This document shows positions 32,315 to 42,157 of a stretch of DNA of 64,000 bases, one piece after another. A model generated the notes under the pieces. That model was not told where the DNA came from and made no database searches. It was given only the letters and a program-made list of their open reading frames with translations. Position 1 is the first letter of the stretch. Each line of letters begins with the position of its first letter. Source of the DNA: CAISCU01 sp051861545 (lineage in GTDB: Bacteria; Bacteroidota; Bacteroidia; UKL13-3); the NCBI GenBank assembly GCA_051861545.1, contig JBIMKP010000018.1, positions 1 to 64,000 on the forward strand, given 5' to 3'. The translations under genes and the position numbers were made by a program.

Positions 32315-33559
32315 GTGCAAAATAAACAATCTCTCTTTCTTCTTTTCAGTGCCAATGCAATTTCAGGATTCGCACAAGGTATAAGTATGCTTGCAATTCC
32401 TTGGTATTTTGCAGCCCGACATGAAAGCACCTACTTTTCTATATCATACGGATTCATTACTATTTTGGTGATGTTTTTCGGCTTGTACGCTGGAACTTTA
32501 GTAGATAGATTTAGCAGAAAAAATAATTTCCTATTCACCAATTTAATCTGTTTTATTTTGATTGGTGGAATAGCAACTTTAGGCTATTTTCAGGAACTCC
32601 CTAGTTTTTTAATCATCTCAGTTTTTGGGATTACCATGCTTAATTACAATATCCACTACCCTACTTTATATGCATTTGGACATGAAATTTCGAAACCGGA
32701 AGAGTACGGTAAAATCAACTCTTCAATAGAAGTAGTTGGACAAAGCACCTCCATTTTATCAGGCGCATTTGCAGGCTTATTACTTGAAGGTGTAAGCAAA
32801 GGAAATGGCAAAATATTTGGCTTTTACATGAACATGCCTTTTGAAATTAAATCATGGGGAATTCATGAAATTTTTATGCTAGATGCAGCAACTTATCTAC
32901 TTGCTACCATGTTAATTGCTGCAATAAAATATAAACCCCTTCAAAAATTTAATCCCGAATTAGGAAGTTTATCACAAAGAATAAAATCAGGTTTTTCTTA
33001 TTTAAAGGCACATCCAAAACATTTAATTTTTGGCCTATTTTCTTATTCTGTTTTTGCCGCACTCATTGTAAGTATCCATGCATTATTACCTATTTATGTT
33101 GAAAATAGGTTACATGAAGATGGGAGTGTATTTGCGGCTGCCGACTTAGTTTATGCAATTGGCGCATTACTTGCGGGTTTGTTAACTAGTATTGCATTTA
33201 AAAATACAAACCCAGTTAAAGCAGTTATTATTTTAACATTTTTAGCAAGTGTTTTGTATTTTACTGTTTTTTCATCCTCAAGTGTGCTCATACTTTATTT
33301 GTTTAGTTTGTTGATGGGAATAAGTAATGCCGGGACCAGAATATTAAGATTAACCTATTTATTCAACCATGTTCCGAATGAATTAATGGGAAGAGTAAAC
33401 AGTATTTTTAATATGGCTAATGTTTTTATGAGAAGCTTGTTTATCTTCTGCTTTTCAATTCCGTTTTTTACATTTGGTCAAAATATTATTTATGCCTTCT
33501 TGGTATTAGCTGTTTTCTTATTTGTTTCAGGATGGGTATTGATTAAGAGTAAAGATTGA
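32315..33559 (+). CDS. Major facilitator superfamily transporter
   Basis: 414 residues, about 12 membrane spans, with the MFS A-like loop GLYAGTLVDRFSRKN between spans 2 and 3. The layout is that of the MFS_1/enterobactin-exporter-like group of drug or metabolite exporters. The start is GTG at 32315, as no ATG fits the hydrophobic N-terminus (QSLFLLFSANAISGFAQG). Substrate unknown. It runs 10 bp into the murF-alr gene and may be co-transcribed. Confidence 0.85.
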   Translation: MQNKQSLFLLFSANAISGFAQGISMLAIPWYFAARHESTYFSISYGFITILVMFFGLYAGTLVDRFSRKNNFLFTNLICFILIGGIATLGYFQELPSFLIISVFGITMLNYNIHYPTLYAFGHEISKPEEYGKINSSIEVVGQSTSILSGAFAGLLLEGVSKGNGKIFGFYMNMPFEIKSWGIHEIFMLDAATYLLATMLIAAIKYKPLQKFNPELGSLSQRIKSGFSYLKAHPKHLIFGLFSYSVFAALIVSIHALLPIYVENRLHEDGSVFAAADLVYAIGALLAGLLTSIAFKNTNPVKAVIILTFLASVLYFTVFSSSSVLILYLFSLLMGISNAGTRILRLTYLFNHVPNELMGRVNSIFNMANVFMRSLFIFCFSIPFFTFGQNIIYAFLVLAVFLFVSGWVLIKSKD

Positions 33560-33569
33560 TGGTAATTTT

Positions 33570-36044
33570 ATGAAATATAAAGCATCGAAAATAGCAGAAA
33601 TTTGTGGTGGAAGTTTTATTTCATCAAATGGTTTTAATCCTGAAATCGACCATTTATTGATTGATTCAAGAAAAATCATTTCTTCTGAAAGTGCTATGTT
33701 TATTGCCATTTCAGGAGAAAGGCATAAAGGAATTGACTTTATTCCTGATGTATATGATTCAGGCATTAGGTGTTTTCTTTTAAACAAAAATGAATGGAAG
33801 CAAGAATATTCACATCAATATATTAATGCTTGTTTTATATTGGTTGAAAATACACTTGAAAGTTTTCAATCGCTAGCCAAGTATCATAGAAAATCTTTTC
33901 ATATTCCAATTATTGCAATAACTGGCAGTAATGGAAAAACAATTGTCAAAGAATGGCTTCACCATTTACTTCACGAAGATTATTTTATAGTTAGAAATCC
34001 TAAAAGTTATAATTCACAAGTTGGAGTTCCTCTTTCCTTATGGCTGCTTCAAAAAGAACATCAAATTGGAATTTTTGAAGCTGGAATTTCTCAGGTTAAT
34101 GAAATGGATAAACTTGAAGAAATGATTTTGCCTGAAATTGGAATTTTCTCATTTTTAGGTGAAGCACATCAACAAGGTTTTAAAAACAAGGAAGAAAAGC
34201 TTAGTGAAAAGCTAAAATTGTTTAAATCATCTAAGAAAATAATCATTGGGATAGACCAGGAAATTGTATCAAAACACATTGAAAATTCAGACAATCGAAA
34301 ACAATATTACACTTGGTCACTAGAAAATAATTTTGCTGATTTACATTTTAAATGCGAGAAGAATAGTAATTTTAGTTCTATTTCTTGCATCGAAAATCAA
34401 TTCAATATCCAAATACCGTTTACAGATGATGCTTCTATTTGGAATGCTTGCTCTTGTTTAGCATTTCTTATTTACGACAATAAAATTAATCAGGAGAACC
34501 TTTCTGTTTTACAAAATAGATTTCTGAGTTTACCTGTGCTAGATATGCGTCTTCAGCTTAAAGAAGGTAACAACAATTGTATCATAATAAACGATAGTTA
34601 TAGTGCCGACCTAGATTCACTGAAAATTGCACTCGATTTTCTTCAACAAAACAAAGGTGAATTAAAAAGCACAGTCATTCTTTCTGATATTTATGAAAGT
34701 GGTATTCAAAGTGATTTACTCTATAAAAAAGTAGCATTTCTTTTAAAAGAAAAACAGATTGACCAAGTGATTGCAATTGGTCCAAACATTGCAGCTTTTA
34801 ATCATATTTTACCCCCAAATACAATCTTCTTTCCAGATACAAATTCATTCATAAATCAAAGCCATGCAGGTGATTTCCATCAACAAATCATTTTAATTAA
34901 AGGTGCACGAAAATTTGAGTTTGAAAAAATTAGTAAATGGTTTGAAAAGAAAGTACATCAAACCATTTTTGAAATCAATTTAAATGCTTTGGTGCAAAAT
35001 CTGAATACTTATAAAAGTGTTCTAAAACCTGGAGTTAAAACCATGGCGATGGTAAAGGCTTTTAGTTATGGAGCTGGAAGTTTTGAAATTGCCAGAATGC
35101 TTGAATTCAATAGGGTTGATTATTTAACTGTTGCTTATGCCGATGAAGGAACAACTTTAAGAAAAGCAGGTATCAAAACTCCAATAATGGTTATGAATCC
35201 AGAACCTGCTAGTTTTGATGCTATTTTAAAATACAATTTAGAACCTGAGATTTACCAATTTAATATCTTAAAAAGTTTAATTCAAAACTCAAATGGTGTG
35301 GAATGTGGCATTCATTTAGAATTTGATACTGGAATGAAAAGACTGGGGTTTAATGAATCCGAAATTCCCGAATTGATTAAACTATTAAAAGAATATCCTC
35401 ATTTAAGAATTAAATCTGTTTTCACCCATTTAGCTGCAAGTGAAGCGGCCGAGCACGACGGATTTACTCAAACTCAAATCCAAAGATTTAGTAATATATC
35501 AAAACAAATATGTGATGCATTCGATTACCTAATCATTCGGCATTGTTTAAATAGTGGCGGAATTGTTCGATTTCCAGATGCACAATTTGATATGGTTAGA
35601 TTAGGAATTGGTCTTTATGGAATTGATCCAGCTGAGGAAATACAATCTAAACTACAAATAATTGGAACGCTAAAAACCGTTATTTCTCAAATTAGAGATT
35701 TAGATATTGGAGAAAGTGTTGGTTATGGACGAAAAGGAAATGTTGTGGTTCCAACTAAAATTGCCATTGTTGCAATTGGTTACGCAGATGGTTTAAATCG
35801 CTTATTAAGTAATGGAAAAGGTTATATGTTGGTTAATGGAAAAGTTGCGCCAATAATTGGCAATATTTGTATGGATATGACCATGCTCAATATCAACGGA
35901 ATTGATTGTAAAGAAGGAGATGAAGTGATTGTTTTCGGAGAAAAACCAAATCTCTTAGAAATATCAGAAGCAGTTCAAAGCATTCCTTATGAAATTTTAA
36001 CCAGCATTTCACAAAGAGTAAAAAGGGTTTACTTTTTTGAATAA
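33570..36044 (+). CDS. murF-alr: Fused UDP-MurNAc-tripeptide D-Ala-D-Ala ligase / alanine racemase
   Basis: 824 residues. The first half (to about 455) is MurF with the ATP loop ITGSNGKTIVKEW (Lys at 123) and IINDSYSADLDSLKIAL. The second half (about 470-824) is alanine racemase with PLP-lysine K496 in MAMVKAFSYGAG, the FDTGMKRLGF loop, and the second catalytic Tyr region AIVAIGYADGLNR. One polypeptide thus makes D-Ala and uses the dipeptide in the last cytoplasmic step of the peptidoglycan stem. This fusion is common in Bacteroidota. Its 3' end overlaps the convergent methyltransferase gene by 16 bp. Confidence 0.96.
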   Translation: MKYKASKIAEICGGSFISSNGFNPEIDHLLIDSRKIISSESAMFIAISGERHKGIDFIPDVYDSGIRCFLLNKNEWKQEYSHQYINACFILVENTLESFQSLAKYHRKSFHIPIIAITGSNGKTIVKEWLHHLLHEDYFIVRNPKSYNSQVGVPLSLWLLQKEHQIGIFEAGISQVNEMDKLEEMILPEIGIFSFLGEAHQQGFKNKEEKLSEKLKLFKSSKKIIIGIDQEIVSKHIENSDNRKQYYTWSLENNFADLHFKCEKNSNFSSISCIENQFNIQIPFTDDASIWNACSCLAFLIYDNKINQENLSVLQNRFLSLPVLDMRLQLKEGNNNCIIINDSYSADLDSLKIALDFLQQNKGELKSTVILSDIYESGIQSDLLYKKVAFLLKEKQIDQVIAIGPNIAAFNHILPPNTIFFPDTNSFINQSHAGDFHQQIILIKGARKFEFEKISKWFEKKVHQTIFEINLNALVQNLNTYKSVLKPGVKTMAMVKAFSYGAGSFEIARMLEFNRVDYLTVAYADEGTTLRKAGIKTPIMVMNPEPASFDAILKYNLEPEIYQFNILKSLIQNSNGVECGIHLEFDTGMKRLGFNESEIPELIKLLKEYPHLRIKSVFTHLAASEAAEHDGFTQTQIQRFSNISKQICDAFDYLIIRHCLNSGGIVRFPDAQFDMVRLGIGLYGIDPAEEIQSKLQIIGTLKTVISQIRDLDIGESVGYGRKGNVVVPTKIAIVAIGYADGLNRLLSNGKGYMLVNGKVAPIIGNICMDMTMLNINGIDCKEGDEVIVFGEKPNLLEISEAVQSIPYEILTSISQRVKRVYFFE

Positions 36045-36706
36045 GCCACTAAGTCAAATCTATACCAAGAATAAGGCTGCCAGCTTTCTTGTTGAAATAC
36101 TTCTGCTGTAAAATCTTTATCTGTACATAGATTAACCAAACCCGATTTTCTCCAAAACCTTCCCATATTGTTTTTGCCTTTTAACTTCGACCAAATAGCA
36201 AAAAACCTTTTGGGAAAAGTATCATAATATTTCCACTTAAAATCATAATCTGGAATATCACCTAATAGCAAAATTCCACCTGGTTTTAAATGCAACCTTA
36301 GTGATTCAATAACCTTTGATGCTTGTTCGTCAGATTCAAAATATTGAAAAGAAAAATAAAGAATTATTTTATCGAATTGCTGATTTAACTTAAAGTTGCT
36401 AGCATCTTCACAAATCCAGGTAATATTGGAGGATTCAGTTCTTTGAGCATTTTTTATGAGTACTTCTGAAAAATCTATAGCTGTGACACTATTACATTTA
36501 GCAGCTAACTTTCTTGTTAAAATTCCATTTCCACAACAAACATCCAATAAAACATCATTTGGTTTTAATTGAATCTGATTGGCAATTTTGTTTGCTATTT
36601 TATCCATCAATTCATCTGTATGTAAATTGCCCGAAATAAGCCTACCTACTTGCGCTTTAGGATCATTTTCCTTGGCCTGATTATTCCAAAATTCCTTCCA
36701 GTTCAT
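36029..36706 (-). CDS. Class I SAM-dependent methyltransferase
   Basis: 225 residues with the SAM-binding motif LLDVCCGNGILTRKLA (about 54-69), the acidic VTAIDFSEVLI and the GGILLLGDIPDYDF region. Methyltransf_11/25-type fold; the substrate cannot be told. The stop of rlmH and its ATG share one base (TAATG), so translation is probably coupled to rlmH, which may hint at a ribosome- or RNA-related role. Confidence 0.85.
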   Translation of the reverse strand: MNWKEFWNNQAKENDPKAQVGRLISGNLHTDELMDKIANKIANQIQLKPNDVLLDVCCGNGILTRKLAAKCNSVTAIDFSEVLIKNAQRTESSNITWICEDASNFKLNQQFDKIILYFSFQYFESDEQASKVIESLRLHLKPGGILLLGDIPDYDFKWKYYDTFPKRFFAIWSKLKGKNNMGRFWRKSGLVNLCTDKDFTAEVFQQESWQPYSWYRFDLVAYSKK

Positions 36707-37176
36707 TAAGCGTGGTGATAAGGTTCGCCTTTTATAATTGTATAGGCACGATATAATTGTTCAGCAAAAATGAGTTTCACTAATTGGTGAGAAAATGTCA
36801 TTTTAGATAAACTAATTTTGGCATTAGCTCTATCGTAAATACTTTGATCGAATCCATAAGCACCACCAATTAAAAAAGTTAATTGATTGGTTTGAATAGA
36901 TAATTTTTCGATGTATTTAGAAAATGAAATAGAATCAAACTCTTTACCACCTTCATCAAGTAATACCAGAAAATCTCCGGCTTTAATCTGTTTCATTTGT
37001 AAAGCAGCTTCTGCTTTCATTATTAATTCAGGTTGCGAAGATTTTTCTTTATTACTTATTTGAATTTCTTGGTAGGTAAATGATGTATAAAACTTGAGTC
37101 TTTTGAAGTACTCATCAAAACCTTCATTTACAAAGTTAAAATGTGATTTCCCTGTTTGAATCAGTTGAATTTTCAT
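36706..37176 (-). CDS. rlmH: 23S rRNA pseudouridine-1915 N3-methyltransferase
   Basis: 156 residues from ATG 37176 (MKIQLIQTGKSHFNFVNEGF), the family length. SPOUT-fold motifs are FLVLLDEGGKEFDSISFS, FLIGGAYGFDQ and the C-terminal KMTFSHQLVKLIFAEQLYRA with YHH near the end. It methylates pseudouridine 1915 in helix 69 of 23S rRNA on assembled ribosomes. Confidence 0.95.
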   Translation of the reverse strand: MKIQLIQTGKSHFNFVNEGFDEYFKRLKFYTSFTYQEIQISNKEKSSQPELIMKAEAALQMKQIKAGDFLVLLDEGGKEFDSISFSKYIEKLSIQTNQLTFLIGGAYGFDQSIYDRANAKISLSKMTFSHQLVKLIFAEQLYRAYTIIKGEPYHHA

Positions 37177-37578
37177 AAATAGAATTTCGAACTTAAGCAA
37201 AATTCATGATTTGTAGAAAGCAATTGAGGAATAATACGCATTTCAATTGCTTATTTGACCTTCATCAAAATCTTAAAAAACAACTGATTTTTAGAAACTT
37301 AAAGTAGATTTCAGCTCAGAATTAATGCCTTTTATGATATGACTAAAAATATACTATCCATCGAATTGATTTCTATCTTTAATGAAAACCTATTAAACCT
37401 ATGTCAAACAAAGGTGCTTTAAATGAGATTTGATTTATTATTTATATAAATAATTAATCAATTTCATAAAGTCAAACTGCCTCTATATTTTCATCATTAA
37501 CAAATTAGAATATGGGAACAAAATCCCTAATAATTAATAACTTATTTTTGAAATCAAACCTTTATAATTGCAAGGATA
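37177..37578. other. 402-bp intergenic region
   Basis: No ORF of note. It holds one inverted repeat, AGCAATTGA (37219-37227) and TCAATTGCT (37243-37251), without a T-run. Near the right end TATTTTTG and TATAATTG boxes precede the TPR gene and could be its promoter elements. Confidence 0.4.
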
Positions 37579-39306
37579 ATGAATGGTGAACACCCCTGTA
37601 TGTTTATAAAATTAAATTTCTTTTTAATCCTTAGAAAACTGAGGTTGAGGACAATTCCTGTTCTTTTCATCGTATTCCCATTATTAGTTAGTTCTCAAAA
37701 CAAACAATTAGACAGCCTTCAACAGCTTACACAGAAATTAAGTAAACAACCGGGTTTTAAAACTGATAGTATTTACTTAAAAAGCATAAATGATATAATT
37801 GCAATTTTCTTAACAAATCATCCGGATTCAGCATTAGAATTGGCTCATATAAACGAGCAAATGGCTCATGAGGCAAATTTGGGTCTAATTGAAGCTGAGG
37901 CTATCAGGCATCAAGGTTTTGCATTGGTTACACTCGGTAATTACTCAGAAGCAATGATTCTGTTTAACAAATCATTAGATTTATTTACAGAATTAAAAAA
38001 CGAAAAAGGTCAGGCCAAAATTTATAACAATATGGCTGTAGTTTATAAAAATATTGGTGACTATCCCAAAGCTTTAGAATATCATTATAAATCGTTAGCT
38101 ATTAAAGAAAGACATAAAGATAAAAGAGGAATTGCAGTTAGCAGAGGAAATATTGCCATTTTATACAAAAATCAAAAACGTTTTAAAGAATCTTTGATTG
38201 AGCAATTAAAAGCCTATCAATTATTTAAAGAAATAAATGATGAAAATGGAATATGTACAGCAGCAGGTAATTTAGCAACTAATTATACTTATTTTAAAAA
38301 CTATTCAAAAGCATTATTTTACCATGACAAGGCATTAAAAATTGCAGAAAAAAATGATGACCATGTAGGAATTGCACATAACTTGGATAATATTTCAAGA
38401 GTAAAATTCAACCAAAATAAAATTCAAGAAGCCATTTCACTCCAATTACGCTCATTAGAAATTAGAGAGCAAAACAAAGATTTATACGGCATTGCACGTA
38501 GTTATATTTCGATGGGGGATTTTTATCAGGCTATGGAAAAAAAGGATAAAGCATTTAATTATTATGGAAAAGGCCTAGCTATTTCTGAAAAAATTGGCAG
38601 AAGAGATCTTTCATCCTCATTTCATCAGGAAATGTATAAAGCTCATAAAGAATATGGGAATCTGTCAAAAGCAATTTACCACTTAGAGCAGCACAATATT
38701 ATTGAAGATAGTTTATTTAATGACGAGGTTGAAAATAAAACTTTAGAGCTTAAAACCAAACATGAGTTTGAACAAAAAGCTATTCAACTTAAAGAAGAAA
38801 AAGAAAAAGAACGTTTAACCTTCATTACAAAATCCGAAAACCAGAGGTATATAATCATTGTGATTTCTCTGTTTATTGTTTTTTTGTTAGCATTTATAAT
38901 TGCAATTCAATTGAGCAAAATGAATGTTCAAATGAGTTATAAAAAACTTGAATTAGCTAATATTGAAATTAAACAAAAAACTGAGGCTTTACATCAAAGT
39001 TTAATTGAGCTTTCAGAGCAAAAAAACGAAATCAATGAGTTGAATTTTAGTCTCCAAGAAAAGGTAAAAGAACGTACCAAAAATCTAGAATCAGCTTATC
39101 AGCAATTGCGCGATTTCTCTTATGCAAACAGTCATCATCTAAGAAAACCAGTTGCAAATCTTTTAGGTCTTTGTGATGCAATTTCCAAGAACAATCCTGA
39201 TGATCCAGAAAACAAAGAGATTATTAAAATGATGTTGGATAGCGCTATTGAACTCGATACCATAATCCACGATTTAAATAAACTTGATATTCAAAATATG
39301 ACATAA
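37579..39306 (+). CDS. TPR sensor protein with HisKA-like phosphoacceptor box but no ATPase domain
   Basis: 575 residues: N-terminal signal-like segment (to about 40, ending LLVSSQ), seven or so TPR motifs (about 75-380, for example AKIYNNMAVVYKNIGDYPKA), a membrane span at about 430-448 (IIIVISLFIVFLLAFIIAI), a coiled coil, and a HisKA-like dimerisation helix with SHHLRKPVANLLGL (phosphoacceptor equivalent H519). Normal relatives continue with a HATPase_c domain of about 110 residues; here the protein stops 56 residues after the box and a terminator follows at once. It may be trans-phosphorylated, be a scaffold, or be truncated. An alternative start is the ATG at 37600. Confidence 0.8.
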   Translation: MNGEHPCMFIKLNFFLILRKLRLRTIPVLFIVFPLLVSSQNKQLDSLQQLTQKLSKQPGFKTDSIYLKSINDIIAIFLTNHPDSALELAHINEQMAHEANLGLIEAEAIRHQGFALVTLGNYSEAMILFNKSLDLFTELKNEKGQAKIYNNMAVVYKNIGDYPKALEYHYKSLAIKERHKDKRGIAVSRGNIAILYKNQKRFKESLIEQLKAYQLFKEINDENGICTAAGNLATNYTYFKNYSKALFYHDKALKIAEKNDDHVGIAHNLDNISRVKFNQNKIQEAISLQLRSLEIREQNKDLYGIARSYISMGDFYQAMEKKDKAFNYYGKGLAISEKIGRRDLSSSFHQEMYKAHKEYGNLSKAIYHLEQHNIIEDSLFNDEVENKTLELKTKHEFEQKAIQLKEEKEKERLTFITKSENQRYIIIVISLFIVFLLAFIIAIQLSKMNVQMSYKKLELANIEIKQKTEALHQSLIELSEQKNEINELNFSLQEKVKERTKNLESAYQQLRDFSYANSHHLRKPVANLLGLCDAISKNNPDDPENKEIIKMMLDSAIELDTIIHDLNKLDIQNMT

Positions 39307-39342
39307 AAAAACGGTCTCACTATAAAATAATGAGACCGTTTT
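39307..39342 (+). terminator. Intrinsic terminator after the TPR gene
   Basis: AAAACGGTCTCAC and TGAGACCGTTTT, a stem of at least 12 bp with flanking A and T runs, immediately after the stop; may also act for clpC on the other strand. Confidence 0.85.
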
Positions 39343-39362
39343 AGTTTGGATTCAGTTGTTTT

Positions 39363-41918
39363 CTATTCAGTTTTATCTGTACTTGCTGATGTATCTTTTT
39401 TCTTACGAGTTGCTTTCTTACCTGCAATCGAAATTTTTAATTCATTTGGATTGGCTTCTTTGTCGTAATCTACTTCTAAAGTATCACCTTCACCCATTTC
39501 CATTTTTAATAATTCTTCTGCAAGTGGATCTTCAACAAATTTTTGAATGGTTCTGGCAAGTGGACGAGCACCCAAGTCTGGATCAAAGCCTTTTTCTGCT
39601 AAAAACGTTTTTGCTTCATCACTCACTTTCACTTTAAAGCCTAATTCTTCAATACGTTTATGAAGTTTAATTAAGTTTAAATCAAGAATTTTGGTAATTG
39701 ATTCTTTTTCCAAAGAACTAAATACAATTACATCATCAATTCTATTTAAAAACTCTGGAGAGAAAAATCTCTTCAATGCGTTTTCAATTACAATCTTCGA
39801 ATTCTTTTCAAAATCAGCATTTTTACCTGGTGTAGAAAATCCTACTCCTGAGCCAAAATCCTTCAATTGACGAGAACCCAAATTCGATGTCATAATGATG
39901 ATTGTATTTCTAAAATCAACTTTACGACCTAAACTATCTGTGATAAAACCTTCATCTAAAACTTGTAATAAAATATTAAACACATCTGGATGAGCTTTTT
40001 CTATTTCATCAAGTAAAAGAACCGCGTAAGGTTTTCTTCTGATTTTTTCTGTTAACTGTCCACCTTCTTCATAACCAACATATCCTGGAGGGGCACCAAC
40101 CAATCTAGTTACAGCGAATTTCTCCATGTATTCACTCATATCTATTCTAATCATAGCTTCATCGCTATCGAATAAATACCTAGCCAATACCTTTGCCATT
40201 TCGGTTTTACCAACACCAGTAGGACCAAGGAAAACAAATGAACCAATTGGTTTATTAGGATTCTTTAAGCCTGCTCTGGTTCTTTGAATAGCTTTAGTTA
40301 ATTTTTTAATTGCTTCATCTTGACCAATAACTTTACCTTGTAATTCAGAACCCATATTGAGTAAACGTTGGCCTTCACTTTGTGCAATACGTTTTACAGG
40401 AATACCTGTCATCATTGCAATTACATCAGCCACATCATTTTCAGTTACTGCATAACGTTGAGTCTTGGTTTCTTCATCCCATTTACCTTTTTCTATTTCT
40501 AATTGTTCAAGTAAATGTTTTTCCTTGTCTCTTAGTTTAGCAGCTTCTTCGTACTTCTGACTTTTAACAACCTTGTTCTTTTCAACTTTGATTTCTTCAA
40601 TCTGTTTTTCTAGTTCAAGAATGTTTACAGGAACATGAATATTACTTAAGTGAACACGAGCACCAGATTCATCCAAAACATCAATTGCTTTATCTGGAAG
40701 GTGACGGTCTGTTAAATAACGAGAGCTCATTTTTACACAAGCTTCAATAGCAGCTGGATCGTAATTTACACTGTGATGCGCTTCGTATTTATCTTTGATA
40801 TTATTTAATATCTCAACACTTTCTTCGGCAGTAGCAGGTTCAACCATTACCATTTGAAAACGACGTTCAAGTGCACCATCTTTTTCTATATATTGACGGT
40901 ATTCATTTAAAGTTGTAGCACCAATACATTGTATTTCGCCTCTAGCTAAAGCAGGCTTAAACATATTAGAAGCATCTAAAGAACCTGAAGCACCACCAGC
41001 ACCAACAAGGGTATGAATTTCATCAATAAATAAAATTACATCTGGTGATTTTTCTAATTCATTCATCACAGCTTTCATTCTTTCTTCAAATTGTCCACGG
41101 TATTTTGTACCAGCAACTAAACTTGCTAAGTCTAGCATTACAATTCGTTTTCCGAATAAAACTCTTGATACTTTCTTTTGAATAATACGTAGAGCAAGAC
41201 CTTCGGCAATGGCTGTTTTACCAACACCTGGTTCACCAATTAAAATTGGGTTATTTTTCTTTCTTCTTGATAGAATTTGAGAAACACGTTCAATTTCTTT
41301 TTCACGTCCAACAATTGGGTCAAGTTTTCCTTCTTCACCAGCTTTGGTTAAATCTCTTCCAAAATTATCTAAAACTGGAGTTTTAGATTTTACATCTCCT
41401 TTTCTAGGAGTTTCGGTTCTGCGTTCTTCGGGCGCTTGGCCAAAAAATTCTTCGTCTTCTGCAGGCATTTCGTTTTTTACCTCTGAAATATTGTTTTCGA
41501 TGGCAGCCTTAAAAATGTCATAAGTTATGCCGTATTGACTTAAAATCTGTGATGCAAGGTTATCTTCATCACGCAAAATTGACAGCAACAAATGTTCGGT
41601 GCCAATGATATCTGTTTTAAAAATTTTAGCTTCGAGATAGGTAATTTTTAAAACCTTCTCTGCTTGTTTGGTCAAAGGTATATTAACAAAATTCGTATTG
41701 TTAGTAGCTGAACCTCTGATATTGTCTTCGATTGTCTTTTTCAGTCGTAGCGGGTCTATGTCTAAGGCCTTAAGAGTTTTAAGCGCCTTACCATCTCCTT
41801 CTCGGATTAAGCCGAGTAGCAAATGTTCGGTGCCTATGTAATCATGCCCCAGACGAATGGCCTCTTCTCTGCTGTAAGAGATCACATCTTTCACACGTGG
41901 TGAGAATTTTGCCTCCAT
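39363..41918 (-). CDS. clpC: ClpC-type AAA+ unfoldase
   Basis: 851 residues with the full ClpC order: two N-terminal Clp repeats (REEAIRLGHDYIGTEHLLLG, LTKQAEKVLKITYLEAKI), first AAA+ module (GEPGVGKTAIAEGLA Walker A, VILFIDEIHTLVG Walker B), a UVR-type middle helix (KSQKYEEAAKLRDKEK), second AAA+ module (GPTGVGKTEMAKVLA, AVLLLDEIEKAHPDV) and the C-terminal domain. The tail is Lys-rich. It unfolds proteins for ClpP or refolds aggregates. A single-gene unit. Confidence 0.96.
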   Translation of the reverse strand: MEAKFSPRVKDVISYSREEAIRLGHDYIGTEHLLLGLIREGDGKALKTLKALDIDPLRLKKTIEDNIRGSATNNTNFVNIPLTKQAEKVLKITYLEAKIFKTDIIGTEHLLLSILRDEDNLASQILSQYGITYDIFKAAIENNISEVKNEMPAEDEEFFGQAPEERRTETPRKGDVKSKTPVLDNFGRDLTKAGEEGKLDPIVGREKEIERVSQILSRRKKNNPILIGEPGVGKTAIAEGLALRIIQKKVSRVLFGKRIVMLDLASLVAGTKYRGQFEERMKAVMNELEKSPDVILFIDEIHTLVGAGGASGSLDASNMFKPALARGEIQCIGATTLNEYRQYIEKDGALERRFQMVMVEPATAEESVEILNNIKDKYEAHHSVNYDPAAIEACVKMSSRYLTDRHLPDKAIDVLDESGARVHLSNIHVPVNILELEKQIEEIKVEKNKVVKSQKYEEAAKLRDKEKHLLEQLEIEKGKWDEETKTQRYAVTENDVADVIAMMTGIPVKRIAQSEGQRLLNMGSELQGKVIGQDEAIKKLTKAIQRTRAGLKNPNKPIGSFVFLGPTGVGKTEMAKVLARYLFDSDEAMIRIDMSEYMEKFAVTRLVGAPPGYVGYEEGGQLTEKIRRKPYAVLLLDEIEKAHPDVFNILLQVLDEGFITDSLGRKVDFRNTIIIMTSNLGSRQLKDFGSGVGFSTPGKNADFEKNSKIVIENALKRFFSPEFLNRIDDVIVFSSLEKESITKILDLNLIKLHKRIEELGFKVKVSDEAKTFLAEKGFDPDLGARPLARTIQKFVEDPLAEELLKMEMGEGDTLEVDYDKEANPNELKISIAGKKATRKKKDTSASTDKTE

Positions 41919-42157
41919 AATGCTATCTATTTATTAAAGGAACTTAAGTATCAAAAAAGGTTCCAAACTTGTTTTTGCAATTTAATAAGTTCTGTCAAAT
42001 TTTTACACCTGCATAAACGTGTATATTCACAAATTAAGGTGCATTTAACTATAAATGACCAAATTCTTGATAAAAGGTTTTAATTTATTCTATCAAATTT
42101 TACAATCAAACCTATAATCTGGTTAATCCAACTAGTTAATTGACCTAAAAAAATGAA

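Noticed and set aside
36029..36044. Sixteen-bp convergent overlap of murF-alr and a methyltransferase gene as evidence of antisense control
   Set aside because: Short 3' overlaps are common in compact genomes; nothing else points to regulation.
39307..39362. Possible frameshift hiding a HATPase_c domain after the TPR sensor
   Set aside because: The terminator begins immediately after the stop and the clpC gene end follows, leaving no room for the domain.
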